DNA of 45,928 nucleotides from Mesorhizobium waimense (GCF_003601975.1 NZ_QZWZ01000046.1:1-45928), one strand, 5' to 3'; positions 24,630-33,377 are shown, counted from the first letter of the stretch. Numbers and translations are program-made. Notes: generated by a model from the sequence alone, not told the origin.

Positions 24630-25688
24630 ATGGAGCAGCGCGAGAAGCCCTCGCCCGAGCAAATCCGGCGTGCACGCAAAGACTGTCCGAAAATCCGCGA
24701 GCGCGATCTCGCCGCCCAATTGGGGATTTCGGAAGCGGAACTGGTTGGCGCCGATTGTGGTTTCGACGCGGTTCGCATCGAGCCGCGCGTCAACGATCTG
24801 TTGATCGGCCTCGAAGCGGTTGGCGAGGTGATGGCGCTGACCCGCAATGAAAGCGCCGTGCACGAGAAGATCGGCATTTACGACAAGGTGGTAACCGGCA
24901 ACCACCATGCCATGGTGCTTGGCGATGAGATCAACCTGCGCATCTTCCCGAAGGTGTGGGAGCATGGTTTTGCCGTCGAAAAGCGCGATGGCGGCGACAT
25001 CCACCGCAGCCTGCAATTCTTCGATGCCGACGGCAAGGCGGTGCACAAGGTGCATGTCAGGCCGGCCTCCAACCTCTATGCCTATCAGAAGCTGGTGGCG
25101 CAGCTCGAATCCTCGAACCAGGAGCCGATCGTGTCGGCTAAGGCGAGCGAAGCTGACGATGCTGAGATTCCGGACCAAGCCGCCACGGTCGAGGATCTAC
25201 GCGACCACTGGAGTCGGCTGACCGACGTGCATCAGTTCTTCGATATGCTGAAGACGCTGAAGCTCAGCCGCTGCCAGGCGATGCGGATGGTCGGCCAGGA
25301 ATACGCCTGGCTGCTGGACAATGCTGCCATTGGCGCCATGTTCCAGTGCGCGGCCGAAGACGAGATGCCGATCATGTGCTTCGTCGGAAATCGTGGTTGC
25401 ATTCAGATCCATTCCGGTCCGGTCAAGTCGGTGAAGCCGATCGGCCCGTGCATCAATGTGCTCGACGCGACCTTCCACCTGCATCTGAGAACCCATCACA
25501 TCCGCGAAGTCTGGGCCGTGCGCAAGCCGACCAGGGACGGTCACATCACGTCACTCGAAGCCTATGGCGCCGACGGCAGAATGATCATCCAGTTCTTCGG
25601 GCAGCGCTATGAAGGCGACCGCGAACGCGGTGACTGGCGGTTCCTGGCCGAGAACCTGCCACGTATCCCAACCCCATCAGCCGCGTGA
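24630..25688 (+). CDS. hmuS: HmuS heme-degrading protein
   Basis: 352 aa, the usual size for HmuS/HemS. It has the internally duplicated heme-utilisation fold: first half RNESAVHEKIGIYDKVVTGN, NHHAMVLGDEINLRIFPKVW and EKRDGGDIHRSLQFFDADGK; second half CFVGNRGCIQIHSGPVKSVK and LDATFHLHLRTHHIREVWAV. Cytoplasmic; it binds heme taken up from outside and releases iron. Normally followed by hmuTUV, but here hmuT is broken four bases downstream and no hmuU or hmuV follows. The protein is complete, so it may serve a heme source provided by a second hmu locus or by the nodule. Confidence 0.9.
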   Translation: MEQREKPSPEQIRRARKDCPKIRERDLAAQLGISEAELVGADCGFDAVRIEPRVNDLLIGLEAVGEVMALTRNESAVHEKIGIYDKVVTGNHHAMVLGDEINLRIFPKVWEHGFAVEKRDGGDIHRSLQFFDADGKAVHKVHVRPASNLYAYQKLVAQLESSNQEPIVSAKASEADDAEIPDQAATVEDLRDHWSRLTDVHQFFDMLKTLKLSRCQAMRMVGQEYAWLLDNAAIGAMFQCAAEDEMPIMCFVGNRGCIQIHSGPVKSVKPIGPCINVLDATFHLHLRTHHIREVWAVRKPTRDGHITSLEAYGADGRMIIQFFGQRYEGDRERGDWRFLAENLPRIPTPSAA

Positions 25689-25692
25689 GATA

Positions 25693-26100
25693 ATGACCAT
25701 GTGCGTTGCTTTCCCTATACGCTCCCTGCTCGCGCTGATGCTCGGCCTCCTGCTGGCCGCCGCGTTGCCTGCTGAGCGCAGTCAGGGCGCAGCTGTCTTT
25801 TCCGATCCGCTGCGGATCACCTCGATCGGCGGCTCTGTCACCGAGATCATCTATGCGCTTGGCGAGGAGGGCCCCCTGGTGGCTCGCGATTCGACCAGCT
25901 ACGACCCGAACGCTTCACTGAAGCAGCCCATTGTCAGCAACGTGCTGCGGCTGTTGGCGGAGGGTGCTCCGTCCGTCAGTCGGTCCGGCGTTCTGGCCGT
26001 GCACGGCAGCCGGCGAGAGGACGCGATCGATGCAAAGTGGCGCACACCCTTTGATCGAGCTGCCAGAGGACGGTCGCAACAAAGGCATCCTCGAATGATA
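25693..26100 (+). pseudogene. hmuT: HmuT heme-binding periplasmic protein, truncated
   Basis: Begins MTMCVAFPIRSLLALMLG, a signal peptide with hydrophobic stretch LLALMLGLLLAAALPAE, then LRITSIGGSVTEIIYALGEE and LVARDSTSYDPNASLKQP, the N-terminal lobe of HmuT. After LRLLAEGAPSVSRSGVLAVH the sequence becomes non-homologous and the second lobe is missing. The heme permease and ATPase genes are also absent. It starts four bp after hmuS. Confidence 0.72.
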
Positions 26101-26142
26101 TACGTGGTCGGCAAGGAAAGGCCGGGAAACTGCCCGCCTCCA

Positions 26143-26183
26143 GCAGCTGCATGACACCGCCTGCGGCGGCATCATGCAGCTGC
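26143..26183. repeat. 12-bp inverted repeat at the hmuT/monooxygenase-relic junction
   Basis: GCAGCTGCATGA (26143-26154) and TCATGCAGCTGC (26172-26183) form a perfect 12-bp stem around 17 bases. It sits where the decayed hmuT sequence ends and the monooxygenase relic begins, so it may mark a recombination joint or act as a transcription stop for hmuS. Confidence 0.5.
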
Positions 26184-26189
26184 CGTCCG

Positions 26190-26450
26190 GCGACGACGAG
26201 GCGGAAATCAGCAGCTATCTCGACGATGCCTGCGTCCAGCGCTAGCAGCCTGAAGCGCTGCATCAGCGCCGCGACAGAGCCAGCACGGCAATCTGCTGCG
26301 CAAAACCCCGAAGCAGCAGGACCTGTCATCCAGTCTGGGCATGACAACCTGCGCACCGGCCGGCTGGATCGCGTGATTGATGGCCCGCAGAAGATGCAAT
26401 ATCTGAACCGGATCAGAGCCCGATTGAGACCAGTTCGGGATTCCGACATA
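26190..26450 (+). pseudogene. relic of a luciferase-like monooxygenase, paralogue of the gene at 35.3 kb
   Basis: The frame from about 26195 reads DDEAEISSYLDDACVQR then stop, then EALHQRR, closely matching DDEAEIDSYLDNARFQRR and EALHQRRQQSQ of the intact gene at 35283-36365. Further on, GATCGCGTGATTGATGG matches the same place in the intact gene at DNA level. Only about 260 bp survive, with stops and shifts. It lies directly before fdxB. Confidence 0.72.
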
Positions 26451-26519
26451 AAACGTCCCTGGCCTTCATCGCTGTTGATATGGCGGGAACGCAGCGCTCA
26501 TCCTATTACTCGGCCGCGC

Positions 26520-26534
26520 TGGCACGAAGGGCGC
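26520..26534 (+). promoter_or_regulatory. candidate sigma-54 promoter of fdxB-nifQ
   Basis: TGGCACGAAGGGCGC: perfect -24 half, GG-N10-GC spacing (26521-26522 and 26533-26534), but the -12 half reads GCGC rather than TTGC. It lies 41 bp before the fdxB ATG. No TGT-N10-ACA site was found in the 200 bp upstream. Confidence 0.6.
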
Positions 26535-26575
26535 TTGGTAGCTGCAAGAGAACTCGCTGGGCCGGAGAATTCACC

Positions 26576-26890
26576 ATGAACGCTTTCGTCACCCGCGACG
26601 GTTCCGGATGGATGCCGCAATATCTGACCGCTATCGACGGCACGACCTGCATCGGGTGCGGCCGCTGTTTCAAAGTCTGCTCGCGCGAGGTCATGCACCT
26701 TTACGGCGTCGATGACGCCGGTGAAATCCTCGGTGCCTGCGACGGCGAGGACGATGACTTCGATGGCGAGCTCAATAGCATGATCATGGTGGTCGACCAT
26801 GCCGGCCGCTGCATCGGATGCGGCGCCTGCGCCCGCGTCTGCCCGAAGAACTGCCAGACGCATGTCGCGGCCGACCAGGTCGCCCCATAA
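26576..26890 (+). CDS. fdxB: FdxB, nif-specific ferredoxin III
   Basis: 104 aa from the ATG at 26576 (MNAFVTRDGSGWMPQYL), the typical start of nif ferredoxin III. Two cluster motifs, CIGCGRCFKVC and CIGCGACARVCPKNC, flank an acidic insert (ACDGEDDDFDGELNSMIMVV) characteristic of the family. It is an electron carrier for nitrogenase or its cofactor assembly. In other rhizobia it follows nifENX; here those genes are absent upstream and replaced by the hmu/monooxygenase relics, so the pair has been separated from its usual neighbours. Confidence 0.93.
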   Translation: MNAFVTRDGSGWMPQYLTAIDGTTCIGCGRCFKVCSREVMHLYGVDDAGEILGACDGEDDDFDGELNSMIMVVDHAGRCIGCGACARVCPKNCQTHVAADQVAP

Positions 26891-26920
26891 TTTGACGCAA
26901 CAGACTGGGAGAACGGCACC

Positions 26921-27511
26921 ATGTTTGCCCATCACCACGGTTGCCTCGGCACTGGCCAATGGCCGTGGGCTGAGATAGGCACGGGGTTCGACCAGCATGT
27001 GCTTGCCTGCGTCTTCGCGCGTGCGCTCAAGGAGGTTGAGGCCGGCGGCACGACGGCGACCGAGGCAACCGGCCTTTCGCGCGCCGAGTTGCAGGATGTC
27101 CTGGCCAGCGATTTCCCCGCAATTGCTATCAACGCTTTCGCCTTGGAAGAGGCGAGCGACCCCGAGCCGAGCCTGGAGGAAGAACTTCTGCGCGATCTCT
27201 TGCTCGCGCATGCCCGGCCAGGAGACCCGGCGGGCGCCCGTTTCGCCAAGATCATCGCACGGCGTGCCATGCGCAACGACCATCTCTGGCAAGACCTTGG
27301 CCTTTTCAATCGTGCCGAGCTCAGCCGCTTGCTTGCCACGCATTTTCCGCGGCTGGCGGCCGGAAACACCCAAAACATGAAATGGAAAAAGTACTTTTAC
27401 CGCAAGCTCTGCGAGGCCGAAGGCTTTTCGCTGTGCACCGCGCCCAGTTGCGGACAATGCAATGATTTCGAAGATTGTTTCGGCGCTGAGGAAGGCGAAA
27501 GCCGCGGATAA
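26921..27511 (+). CDS. nifQ: NifQ, molybdenum delivery protein
   Basis: 196 aa with the NifQ signature at the C terminus: Cys172, Cys177, Cys180 and Cys186 (C-X4-C-X2-C-X5-C) preceded by NMKWKKYFYRKLCEAEGFSL. NifQ carries a Mo-Fe-S cluster and gives molybdenum to the NifEN/NifH FeMo-co assembly. It starts 30 bp after fdxB and is co-transcribed. The N-terminal part (MFAHHHGCLG) is less conserved. Confidence 0.93.
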   Translation: MFAHHHGCLGTGQWPWAEIGTGFDQHVLACVFARALKEVEAGGTTATEATGLSRAELQDVLASDFPAIAINAFALEEASDPEPSLEEELLRDLLLAHARPGDPAGARFAKIIARRAMRNDHLWQDLGLFNRAELSRLLATHFPRLAAGNTQNMKWKKYFYRKLCEAEGFSLCTAPSCGQCNDFEDCFGAEEGESRG

Positions 27512-27570
27512 GGCCCGGGATCGATTTCCGTTTAGGGAGCGCTCCCGTCATGGGTACGAGGCGGCAAGGC

Positions 27571-29019
27571 TTATCGCCCGTTAAGCGATAAGCGCTTTTC
27601 CCGCCGCCGCTGCACGGAGGAGGGGATGTTCATCGCTTCGCGATATTTTGTGACGGTGCGTCGCGCGACGTCGACACCGGTTTCCTTGAGCCGGAGAACG
27701 ATGTCCTCGTCAGAAAGCACGTCTTTGGGCGATTCCAGCGCGATGATCGCCTTGATCCGGTGACGAACCGCCTCGGCGGAGTGCGCGTCGCCGCCTTGCG
27801 AGGAGGCGATCGGGACAGTAAAAAAATACTTCAGTTCGAACACGCCGCGCGGCGTAAGCATGTATTTGTTCGACGTCACTCGGCTTACCGTCGACTCATG
27901 CAGTTTGATCGCGTCAGCGACAGTCTTCAGAGTGAGAGGCCGCAGGTGATCGACGCCATGTTCCAAGAAGCCATCCTGCTGGCGGACGATTTCAGCCGCA
28001 ACCTTCAGGATCGTCTTGGCGCGCTGATCGAGGCTTCTGATTAGCCAGTTCGCGCTTTCGAGGCACTCGTTGAGAAATGCTTGATCTTTCGAACCTTTGG
28101 CGGTCAGGCGGGAGACTTCGGCGAAATAGGTCTGATTAATCAACACTTTGGGCAGCGTATCTGGATCAAGTTCTATATGCCATCCACCTCCGGGCGAGGG
28201 CATGACCCAGACGTCGGGTATGATGGATTGGGGCTCTCCGGATTGGAATCGGTTTCCAGGCTTGGGGTCGAGCGCACGGATTTCATGCAACATCTCGAGC
28301 AGGTCGTCCTCATCGACGCCGCAACGCTGCTTCAAGGTCTGAAAATCACGTCGCGCAAGCTTGTCAAGATTGGCAACCAAAGCTGCCATCGCGGGGTCGA
28401 ACCGATCTCGCTGGCGCAGCTGTATTTCCAGGCATTCGCTGAGAGTTCTCGCAAAAATCCCGGGTGGATCAAACTGTTGCAAGGTTCCGAGAACCCGTTC
28501 CACATCAGCCTCCCGGATGTTTAGGCTGCCGGCCAGATCCGAGAGGTCTACCCGGAGGTAGCCAGTGTCTTCCAGATCAGCTGCAAGCAGGCCAGCAATC
28601 AGCCGCTCCTGCGGTGTAAACGCGGTGAGGGCGATCTGACGAGCGACATGGTCATGCAATGTTTCGGTGAGGGCGACAAATTCCTCGGGGGCAGGGCGAC
28701 TACCCGCCGCATCGTTCGTCGTGTTGCGCTGTGATTTCCGTTGCCCGACCCGATCCGGGGAACCGGCCCTGGTCGGACCGTCGACGTTGTTGCCGCCTGC
28801 GCCGACCTGCGGATCCGTCTCCGAATTCGAGGAAGCGTCGCCGACAGGCCCCTCGTCGTCCGCCGCTGTTTCCAACAGCGGGTTCTTCTCGAGTTCCCGC
28901 TCCACGTACTGATGCAGTTCGGCATGCGCCAGTTGCAGCAAGCGTATCGACTCAATGAGTTGAGGCGATGCCACCATGGATTGCTGCTGGCGCTGAAGCA
29001 GGCTTGCTGTGGGTTGCAT
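27571..29019 (-). CDS. rpoN: RpoN, sigma-54 (symbiotic second copy)
   Basis: 482 aa. Region I is Gln-rich (MQPTASLLQRQQQSMVASPQ), followed by LLQLAHAELHQYVERELEKN; an acidic region II follows; the core-binding part includes LTAFTPQERLIAGLLAADLE; the HTH region is LTLKTVADAIKLHESTVSRV; and the RpoN box ARRTVTKYRE is at 452-461. It recognises the GG-N10-GC promoters seen here. Rhizobia often have a housekeeping rpoN plus a symbiotic copy behind prxS; this one has that context. It converges with nifQ, leaving 59 bp between the stops. Confidence 0.95.
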   Translation of the reverse strand: MQPTASLLQRQQQSMVASPQLIESIRLLQLAHAELHQYVERELEKNPLLETAADDEGPVGDASSNSETDPQVGAGGNNVDGPTRAGSPDRVGQRKSQRNTTNDAAGSRPAPEEFVALTETLHDHVARQIALTAFTPQERLIAGLLAADLEDTGYLRVDLSDLAGSLNIREADVERVLGTLQQFDPPGIFARTLSECLEIQLRQRDRFDPAMAALVANLDKLARRDFQTLKQRCGVDEDDLLEMLHEIRALDPKPGNRFQSGEPQSIIPDVWVMPSPGGGWHIELDPDTLPKVLINQTYFAEVSRLTAKGSKDQAFLNECLESANWLIRSLDQRAKTILKVAAEIVRQQDGFLEHGVDHLRPLTLKTVADAIKLHESTVSRVTSNKYMLTPRGVFELKYFFTVPIASSQGGDAHSAEAVRHRIKAIIALESPKDVLSDEDIVLRLKETGVDVARRTVTKYREAMNIPSSVQRRREKRLSLNGR

Positions 29020-29071
29020 GGTTAGCTCGAATCCTCTCGAGGGAACCCTTGGGGCATTGAAACGTCGACCC

Positions 29072-29119
29072 CTCTAAAGCGCATCGCGGCTGGAGGGCCT
29101 CAGGCGAGGCGCTTTAGAG
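29072..29119. repeat. inverted repeat between prxS and rpoN
   Basis: CTCTAAAGCGC (29072-29082) and GCGCTTTAGAG (29109-29119) form a perfect 11-bp stem with a 26-base loop. It lies in the 152-bp gap between prxS and rpoN and would appear in their joint transcript. It could set the ratio of prxS to rpoN expression, or be a copy of a dispersed intergenic palindrome. Confidence 0.55.
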
Positions 29120-29171
29120 TCTTGTGTCTTTGCATGTCCCCGCTGCGCACTTTGGGCGACATGCACAAGGT

Positions 29172-29705
29172 TCATGCGGCGGCCTTCAGCGTTTCAAGAA
29201 CGTTCTGCGGGGACGAGACGCCATAGGGGTCGGTCTCGCAGTTGTCCGAGAAGCCTTCCTCCTCGAACCACTTCTCCACCACGCCATTCTCGATCAGGGC
29301 CGCGTAGCGCCAGGAGCGCATGCCGAAGCCCAGATTGTCCTTGGCGACCAGCATACCCATCTTGCGCGTGAACTCGCCTTTGCCGTCCGGGATAAGCTCG
29401 ACCTTCTCCAGTCCCAAGGACTTCGCCCACGCATTCATGACGAAGGCGTCGTTGACGGAGACGCAGTAGACGGCGTTAATCCCCTCCTTCTGAAACTCGT
29501 CATAGAGGTCTTCGAAATTGGGCAGTTGGTAGGTCGAGCAGGTCGGGGTGAAGGCGCCAGGAAGCGAGAACAGGATGACGCGCTTGCCGCTGAAATAGTC
29601 GTCGGATGTCTTGTCTTCCCAGCGGTATGGATTTGGCCCCTCGATCGACTCGTCGCGAACCCGCGTGCGAAAGGTGACGAAGGGAACCTGCTTTTTAACG
29701 GTCAT
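29172..29705 (-). CDS. prxS: PrxS-type peroxiredoxin (Prx5 family)
   Basis: 177 aa from the ATG at 29705 (MTVKKQVPFVTFRTRVRD). The peroxidatic cysteine lies in LFSLPGAFTPTCSTYQLPNF, the Prx5-type PGAFTPxC motif; later blocks include NDAFVMNAWAKSLG and DNLGFGMRSWRYAALIENG. It removes peroxides in the bacteroid cytoplasm. The prxS-rpoN order equals the symbiotic operon described in Rhizobium etli. I found no convincing sigma-54 promoter or NifA site just upstream. Confidence 0.92.
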   Translation of the reverse strand: MTVKKQVPFVTFRTRVRDESIEGPNPYRWEDKTSDDYFSGKRVILFSLPGAFTPTCSTYQLPNFEDLYDEFQKEGINAVYCVSVNDAFVMNAWAKSLGLEKVELIPDGKGEFTRKMGMLVAKDNLGFGMRSWRYAALIENGVVEKWFEEEGFSDNCETDPYGVSSPQNVLETLKAAA

Positions 29706-29739
29706 CCATGTTTCTCCTCTAAATGAAGGGTGGGGCATT

Positions 29740-30530
29740 GTTTCTCGGTTGGTTGACGCGACACCGGGCTGGGGCTGGCTCGCCGACCATTCGGTCTATC
29801 GGCTACGTGTTGGCTATTCGTCTCGCCGGCGCTCACACGCCGAGCAGGGCCGGCAAACCGGAATTGGGCGAGCGCCATGCCTTGGCCTCTCGGCCTCGAA
29901 GCACTCATGTGCAAAGCAGCCACCGACCATCGATGTCTGGAGGGGACGGCGTCCCGATGTGGGCCGGGAATCGGTACTATCTCCTTGGGCGCTTGTATGG
30001 AGCTTCGCGTCTCAGCCATGGTTCGTTGTTGCCTTCTTGGTGCCTTGATGGGCTCTAACGACGAAGAGCAAGCGCCATGCCAACCCCTCGAAGGCAGTGA
30101 ATCTGACGAGTTTTGCAAAGACCTTTTTGGGCTTGCGCAGGAGCGCCGTGCGTAGCCGAGATCGAAGGCGCGGACGATCGACTGGTCACCCGGATCGGGC
30201 AAGACTGCAGTATCGTTGGATAATCAGCACTTCTGCGCAGGTTCGGGAAAGACCAACCGTTTCCGGACAGCCGGACCGATGCCTTACCGTACACCGGCGG
30301 GGACTGCAGCGACCGCGCGAGTCTATTTCTCTATTGTGTTCCTGCATGCGCGGCGTCTGCAAAGACACCGGCCAGCATCTAAGATCGCGCGCTGTTGCTA
30401 TTCCCTACCCGCATCGAAGTGGTCTTTGCCGCCCTCCAGCTCTTCAGCGAGTGCCCAAGGGCCGGGACGCGGGGGCTCGCGTCGCGGTGATCGAGATATC
30501 TTCATTTGCACTGCCGTGCGTGTCTGACCG
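29740..30530. other. non-coding or decayed stretch
   Basis: Nearly 800 bp without a convincing gene. Frames of 60-150 codons exist on both strands, but they overlap, use rare-looking residues and lack ribosome-binding sites or motifs. It probably holds the prxS leader on the left and decayed sequence on the right; the control region of the P450 cluster starts at 30543. Confidence 0.4.
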
Positions 30531-30542
30531 CACATGTTCTTG

Positions 30543-30558
30543 TGTCTGAAGTCGGACA
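30543..30558 (+). promoter_or_regulatory. NifA upstream activator site before the P450 cluster
   Basis: TGT at 30543-30545, ten bases (CTGAAGTCGG), ACA at 30556-30558: a perfect NifA site. It lies about 80-90 bp upstream of a good sigma-54 promoter reading toward the cytochrome P450 gene. A small hairpin (GGCGACC/GGTCGCC, 30571-30587) lies between the two. Confidence 0.8.
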
Positions 30559-30633
30559 AGAATGTAGCAAGGCGACCAAGGGTCGCCAAGCCCTCGCGCG
30601 GTGCAAGCGGTGCAACGCAAACGGTACGCTAAT

Positions 30634-30648
30634 CGGCACGCAACTTGC
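30634..30648 (+). promoter_or_regulatory. sigma-54 promoter of the P450 cluster
   Basis: CGGCACGCAACTTGC: GG at 30635-30636, GC at 30647-30648, spaced by ten bases, with consensus CACG and TTGC. Only the first base (C for T) departs from TGGCACG-N4-TTGC. The start of transcription would be near 30660, leaving a leader of about 290 bases before the P450 ATG. Confidence 0.82.
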
Positions 30649-30948
30649 TCCGATGATCTTGTCAGAGTGGACATCAGCAGGGCTTCGCAGCTCAGCGGGG
30701 TTTGACCAGTCTGTCAGCTAAACGCGAGTAGGCGGCTGAGGTGCTTTATGGACCAAGGACGACGTGGACACCCTTCCAGCATGAATTCGCGACCAATCTC
30801 ATCCGCGCTCGCGCGCAGGCGCTGCATCGCGAAACGGAAATCTCGAGGCACTGAGCCGGGACGTGCAACATGCTGCTAATCGACCTTATGACCAGCCGTG
30901 CGATCCCGACCGAGCGGATGAACGGCTGACGTTTCAGGAGAAGTCAAA

Positions 30949-32166
30949 ATGGCCCCCAACCCAGTTCCAGATCATGTCCCGCCCGAAATGGTGAGGGACT
31001 TCAGTCTGTTCACGTCGCCTGGCATGCTGCCGACGCCCAATGGGGATCCGCACGCAGCGGTCGCTTGCGTTCATGAAGGCCCGCCGATCTTTTATTCTCC
31101 CTACAATACGCGCGATGGCCAGGGCACCTGGGTCATCACTCGCGCCAAAGATCAGCGCCGCGTGCTGCAGGATGCCGAAACCTTTTCCAGCCATCGCAGC
31201 ATCTTCGCCTCCGCGCTGGGCGAAAACTGGCCGATGATCCCACTTGAACTCGATCCGCCGGCCCATGGCGTGTTCCGCTCACTACTTAGTCCGCTGCTTT
31301 CGCCCAAGCGGGTGCTGGTGCTGGAACCGGCTGTTCGCGAACGAGCGATCGCGCTGATCAAGAGGATCGTCGCATCCGGCAGAAGCTGCGACGTCATGAA
31401 GGATTTTGCCGTTCCTTTCACGGTCAGCATCTTTCTTAGCTTTCTTGGGCTACCCGATCACCGACTCGATACATTCGTGGCCTGGGGCAAAGATCTGCTG
31501 CACGGCGACGATGAGAAAAGACAGGTGGCAGCCCGCACAATTGTGGCGTTCATCGACGAACTTGCAGCCGTTCGCCGTAAGGAACCGGCCGACGATTTCA
31601 TGACCTTTGTCGTTCAGGCCAAGGTCGAGGGCCGACCGCTGACCCATGAGCAAGTCCGTGGCGTGGGCGTGCTTCTGTTCGTCGCGGGGGCTGACACAGT
31701 TGCAGCAGCCTTAGGCTTTGACCTCGCCTATCTGGCGCGCAACCTCAAAGAGCAGGAATGGCTGCGCAGCGAACCGGACCGGATCGCGCCCGCGGCCGAA
31801 GAATTGCTGCGCGCCTATCCAACGGTGCAGATCATCCGCGTGGCGAAGAAAGATATCGACTTCGAGGGCGCGCCCATCCGCAAGGGGGATTATGTTTCCT
31901 GTGCCACGATGATCGCCAATCGTGACCCGACGGAATTCGAACGCCCCAACACGATCGATCTGGCGAGACAGGAAAATCGTCACGCCGCGTTCGGCTACGG
32001 TCCCCACCGCTGCCTCGGCTCACACCTTGCCCGGCGGGAGATTGTCATTGGTCTGGAGGAGTGGCTGTCGCGCATCCCGGCCTTTCGGATCAAGGAAAGT
32101 ACGGCGCCCATCGCCCATGGCGGCCATTTGTTCGGAATCGAAAATCTGATCCTGGACTGGTCCTGA
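30949..32166 (+). CDS. cytochrome P450
   Basis: 405 aa, a soluble bacterial class I P450. The ATG has AGGAG nine bases upstream. The heme-binding motif is FGYGPHRCLG with Cys355, the I-helix oxygen-activation motif is AGADT (246-250), and the K-helix ExxR is EELLR (284-288). It needs a ferredoxin, which is encoded 44 bp downstream. It resembles P450s found in symbiotic regions of other rhizobia; I recall the CYP127 family (y4vG of plasmid pNGR234a), but the family number is not verified. The substrate is unknown. The upstream NifA and sigma-54 sites predict expression in nitrogen-fixing nodules. It does not belong to the gibberellin operon set, since no cyclase genes follow. Confidence 0.93.
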   Translation: MAPNPVPDHVPPEMVRDFSLFTSPGMLPTPNGDPHAAVACVHEGPPIFYSPYNTRDGQGTWVITRAKDQRRVLQDAETFSSHRSIFASALGENWPMIPLELDPPAHGVFRSLLSPLLSPKRVLVLEPAVRERAIALIKRIVASGRSCDVMKDFAVPFTVSIFLSFLGLPDHRLDTFVAWGKDLLHGDDEKRQVAARTIVAFIDELAAVRRKEPADDFMTFVVQAKVEGRPLTHEQVRGVGVLLFVAGADTVAAALGFDLAYLARNLKEQEWLRSEPDRIAPAAEELLRAYPTVQIIRVAKKDIDFEGAPIRKGDYVSCATMIANRDPTEFERPNTIDLARQENRHAAFGYGPHRCLGSHLARREIVIGLEEWLSRIPAFRIKESTAPIAHGGHLFGIENLILDWS

Positions 32167-32210
32167 GCAAAGCCGCCCCGAGACGCGGCGCAGACAATGG
32201 AGACAGCACC

Positions 32211-32456
32211 ATGCGCATCATCGTCCATACTGCCAAATGCCAGGGTCACGCGCGCTGCTGGGCGCAAGCGCCCGGCATCTTTAAGCTTGACGATGAAGGC
32301 TCCATCCTGCCCGGTGACATCGAGGTTGCGGAGGCGGAGCAACTGCTTGCGTCACGAGCCGCGAGGTCCTGCCCAGAACGTGCGCTGGAAGTCGACCACG
32401 CTCCGGCTGCGCAGGTCGAACTGGACGCCGTCCAACCGACAGCCCGGCAAGTTTAG
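32211..32456 (+). CDS. P450-type 3Fe-4S ferredoxin
   Basis: 81 aa, starting MRIIVHTAKCQGHARCWAQA. Cys10, Cys16 and Cys54 (RSCPERAL) form the three-cysteine pattern of small [3Fe-4S] ferredoxins that reduce bacterial P450s; the position where a fourth cysteine would sit holds His13. It follows the P450 by 44 bp, so it is its probable redox partner. No ferredoxin reductase gene is nearby. Confidence 0.9.
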   Translation: MRIIVHTAKCQGHARCWAQAPGIFKLDDEGSILPGDIEVAEAEQLLASRAARSCPERALEVDHAPAAQVELDAVQPTARQV

Positions 32457-32627
32457 ATGCGTGGAGCGATGGGACCGCACACTGGAAAAGGCTGGCGCGG
32501 CCTGTCCCACCGCTGTCCGCGTGCAACCGCGCAAGGGGCATATCTGCGACATCGAGGTGCTCCACTGCCCAAACGCCAGCAGGGTGGCGAAACGCCTCTT
32601 CCAATCTCAGGATTTGCGACAGAGCCG

Positions 32628-33167
32628 ATGGACCAGGAAAAAATAATCGAACTCACCGACCGTGAGGCAATCCGCGACTGCCTCTACCGGTACTGCCGCG
32701 GGATAGACCGCGCCGATGAGGCGGCGCTGCGCAGTTCGTACTGGCCCGATGCGCAAGACAATCACGGGGCCTATTGCGGCTCGGCCGACGGCTTCATTCG
32801 GTTTGCGCTCGCGGTGTTCGAGACCGGACCGCGCAACATCCATCAGATCACGAACATCCTGATCAAATTCATCAGTCGGGCAGAGGCCACGGTCGAGAGC
32901 TATTTCACTGCCCTGCAACGGGGACCGGACAACGACGGAGAAATACGCCAGACGCTGCTGTGCGGCCGTTACTGCGATCTGTTTCAGAAGAGGGAAGGTC
33001 AGTGGCGGATTGCCGAACGGACGGTCGTCTACGATTGGTGCGAGGAGCAGACCCCACCAGCGGTTGCCGAGGCAGAACGGTTCGGCCCGCGGCGGCCGAT
33101 TGGAGCACCGTATCCGCACGATCCGGTCTATGCGCTCGGAAAGCGTGGCGTCCATGTTGCCGTCTGA
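32628..33167 (+). CDS. SnoaL-like (NTF2-fold) protein
   Basis: 179 aa from the ATG at 32628 (MDQEKIIELTDREAIRDCLY); the frame is open from 32457 but the extra N-terminal residues look non-coding. The pattern ELTDREAIRDCLYRYCRGID and later RNIHQITNILIKFISRAEA, GRYCDLFQKREGQWRIAERT is that of SnoaL/NTF2-fold proteins, which include dehydratases, isomerases and hydrolases acting on small hydrophobic substrates. No catalytic residue can be assigned with certainty. It is the third gene of the P450 cluster. Confidence 0.8.
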   Translation: MDQEKIIELTDREAIRDCLYRYCRGIDRADEAALRSSYWPDAQDNHGAYCGSADGFIRFALAVFETGPRNIHQITNILIKFISRAEATVESYFTALQRGPDNDGEIRQTLLCGRYCDLFQKREGQWRIAERTVVYDWCEEQTPPAVAEAERFGPRRPIGAPYPHDPVYALGKRGVHVAV

Positions 33168-33377
33168 GATTTCGAACCGGAGATCCGCATCGGCAGTGGG
33201 GACAACCTTGCAATGCCATAGCCATCCCGGCGAAAGCCCGCCCCGTGAAAATACCGCTGCCGGAAAGCACGACGTCTATCTGGGCCGCAACTGGCCGTCA
33301 TCGGGACGTGACCCGGCCGGTTGTACCACCTACGTTGATGGGCTGAGATCACTGAGGGCTGTCGCGGAGAAGTTCGC

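Noticed and set aside
24345..25178. 277-codon open frame on the minus strand
   Set aside because: Antisense to hmuS, whose + strand product is a full-length family member.
29860..29885. Possible sigma-54 promoter for prxS-rpoN
   Set aside because: GG-N10-GC spacing is present on the minus strand, but both halves depart from consensus (AGGCATG, TCGC) and no NifA site lies upstream.
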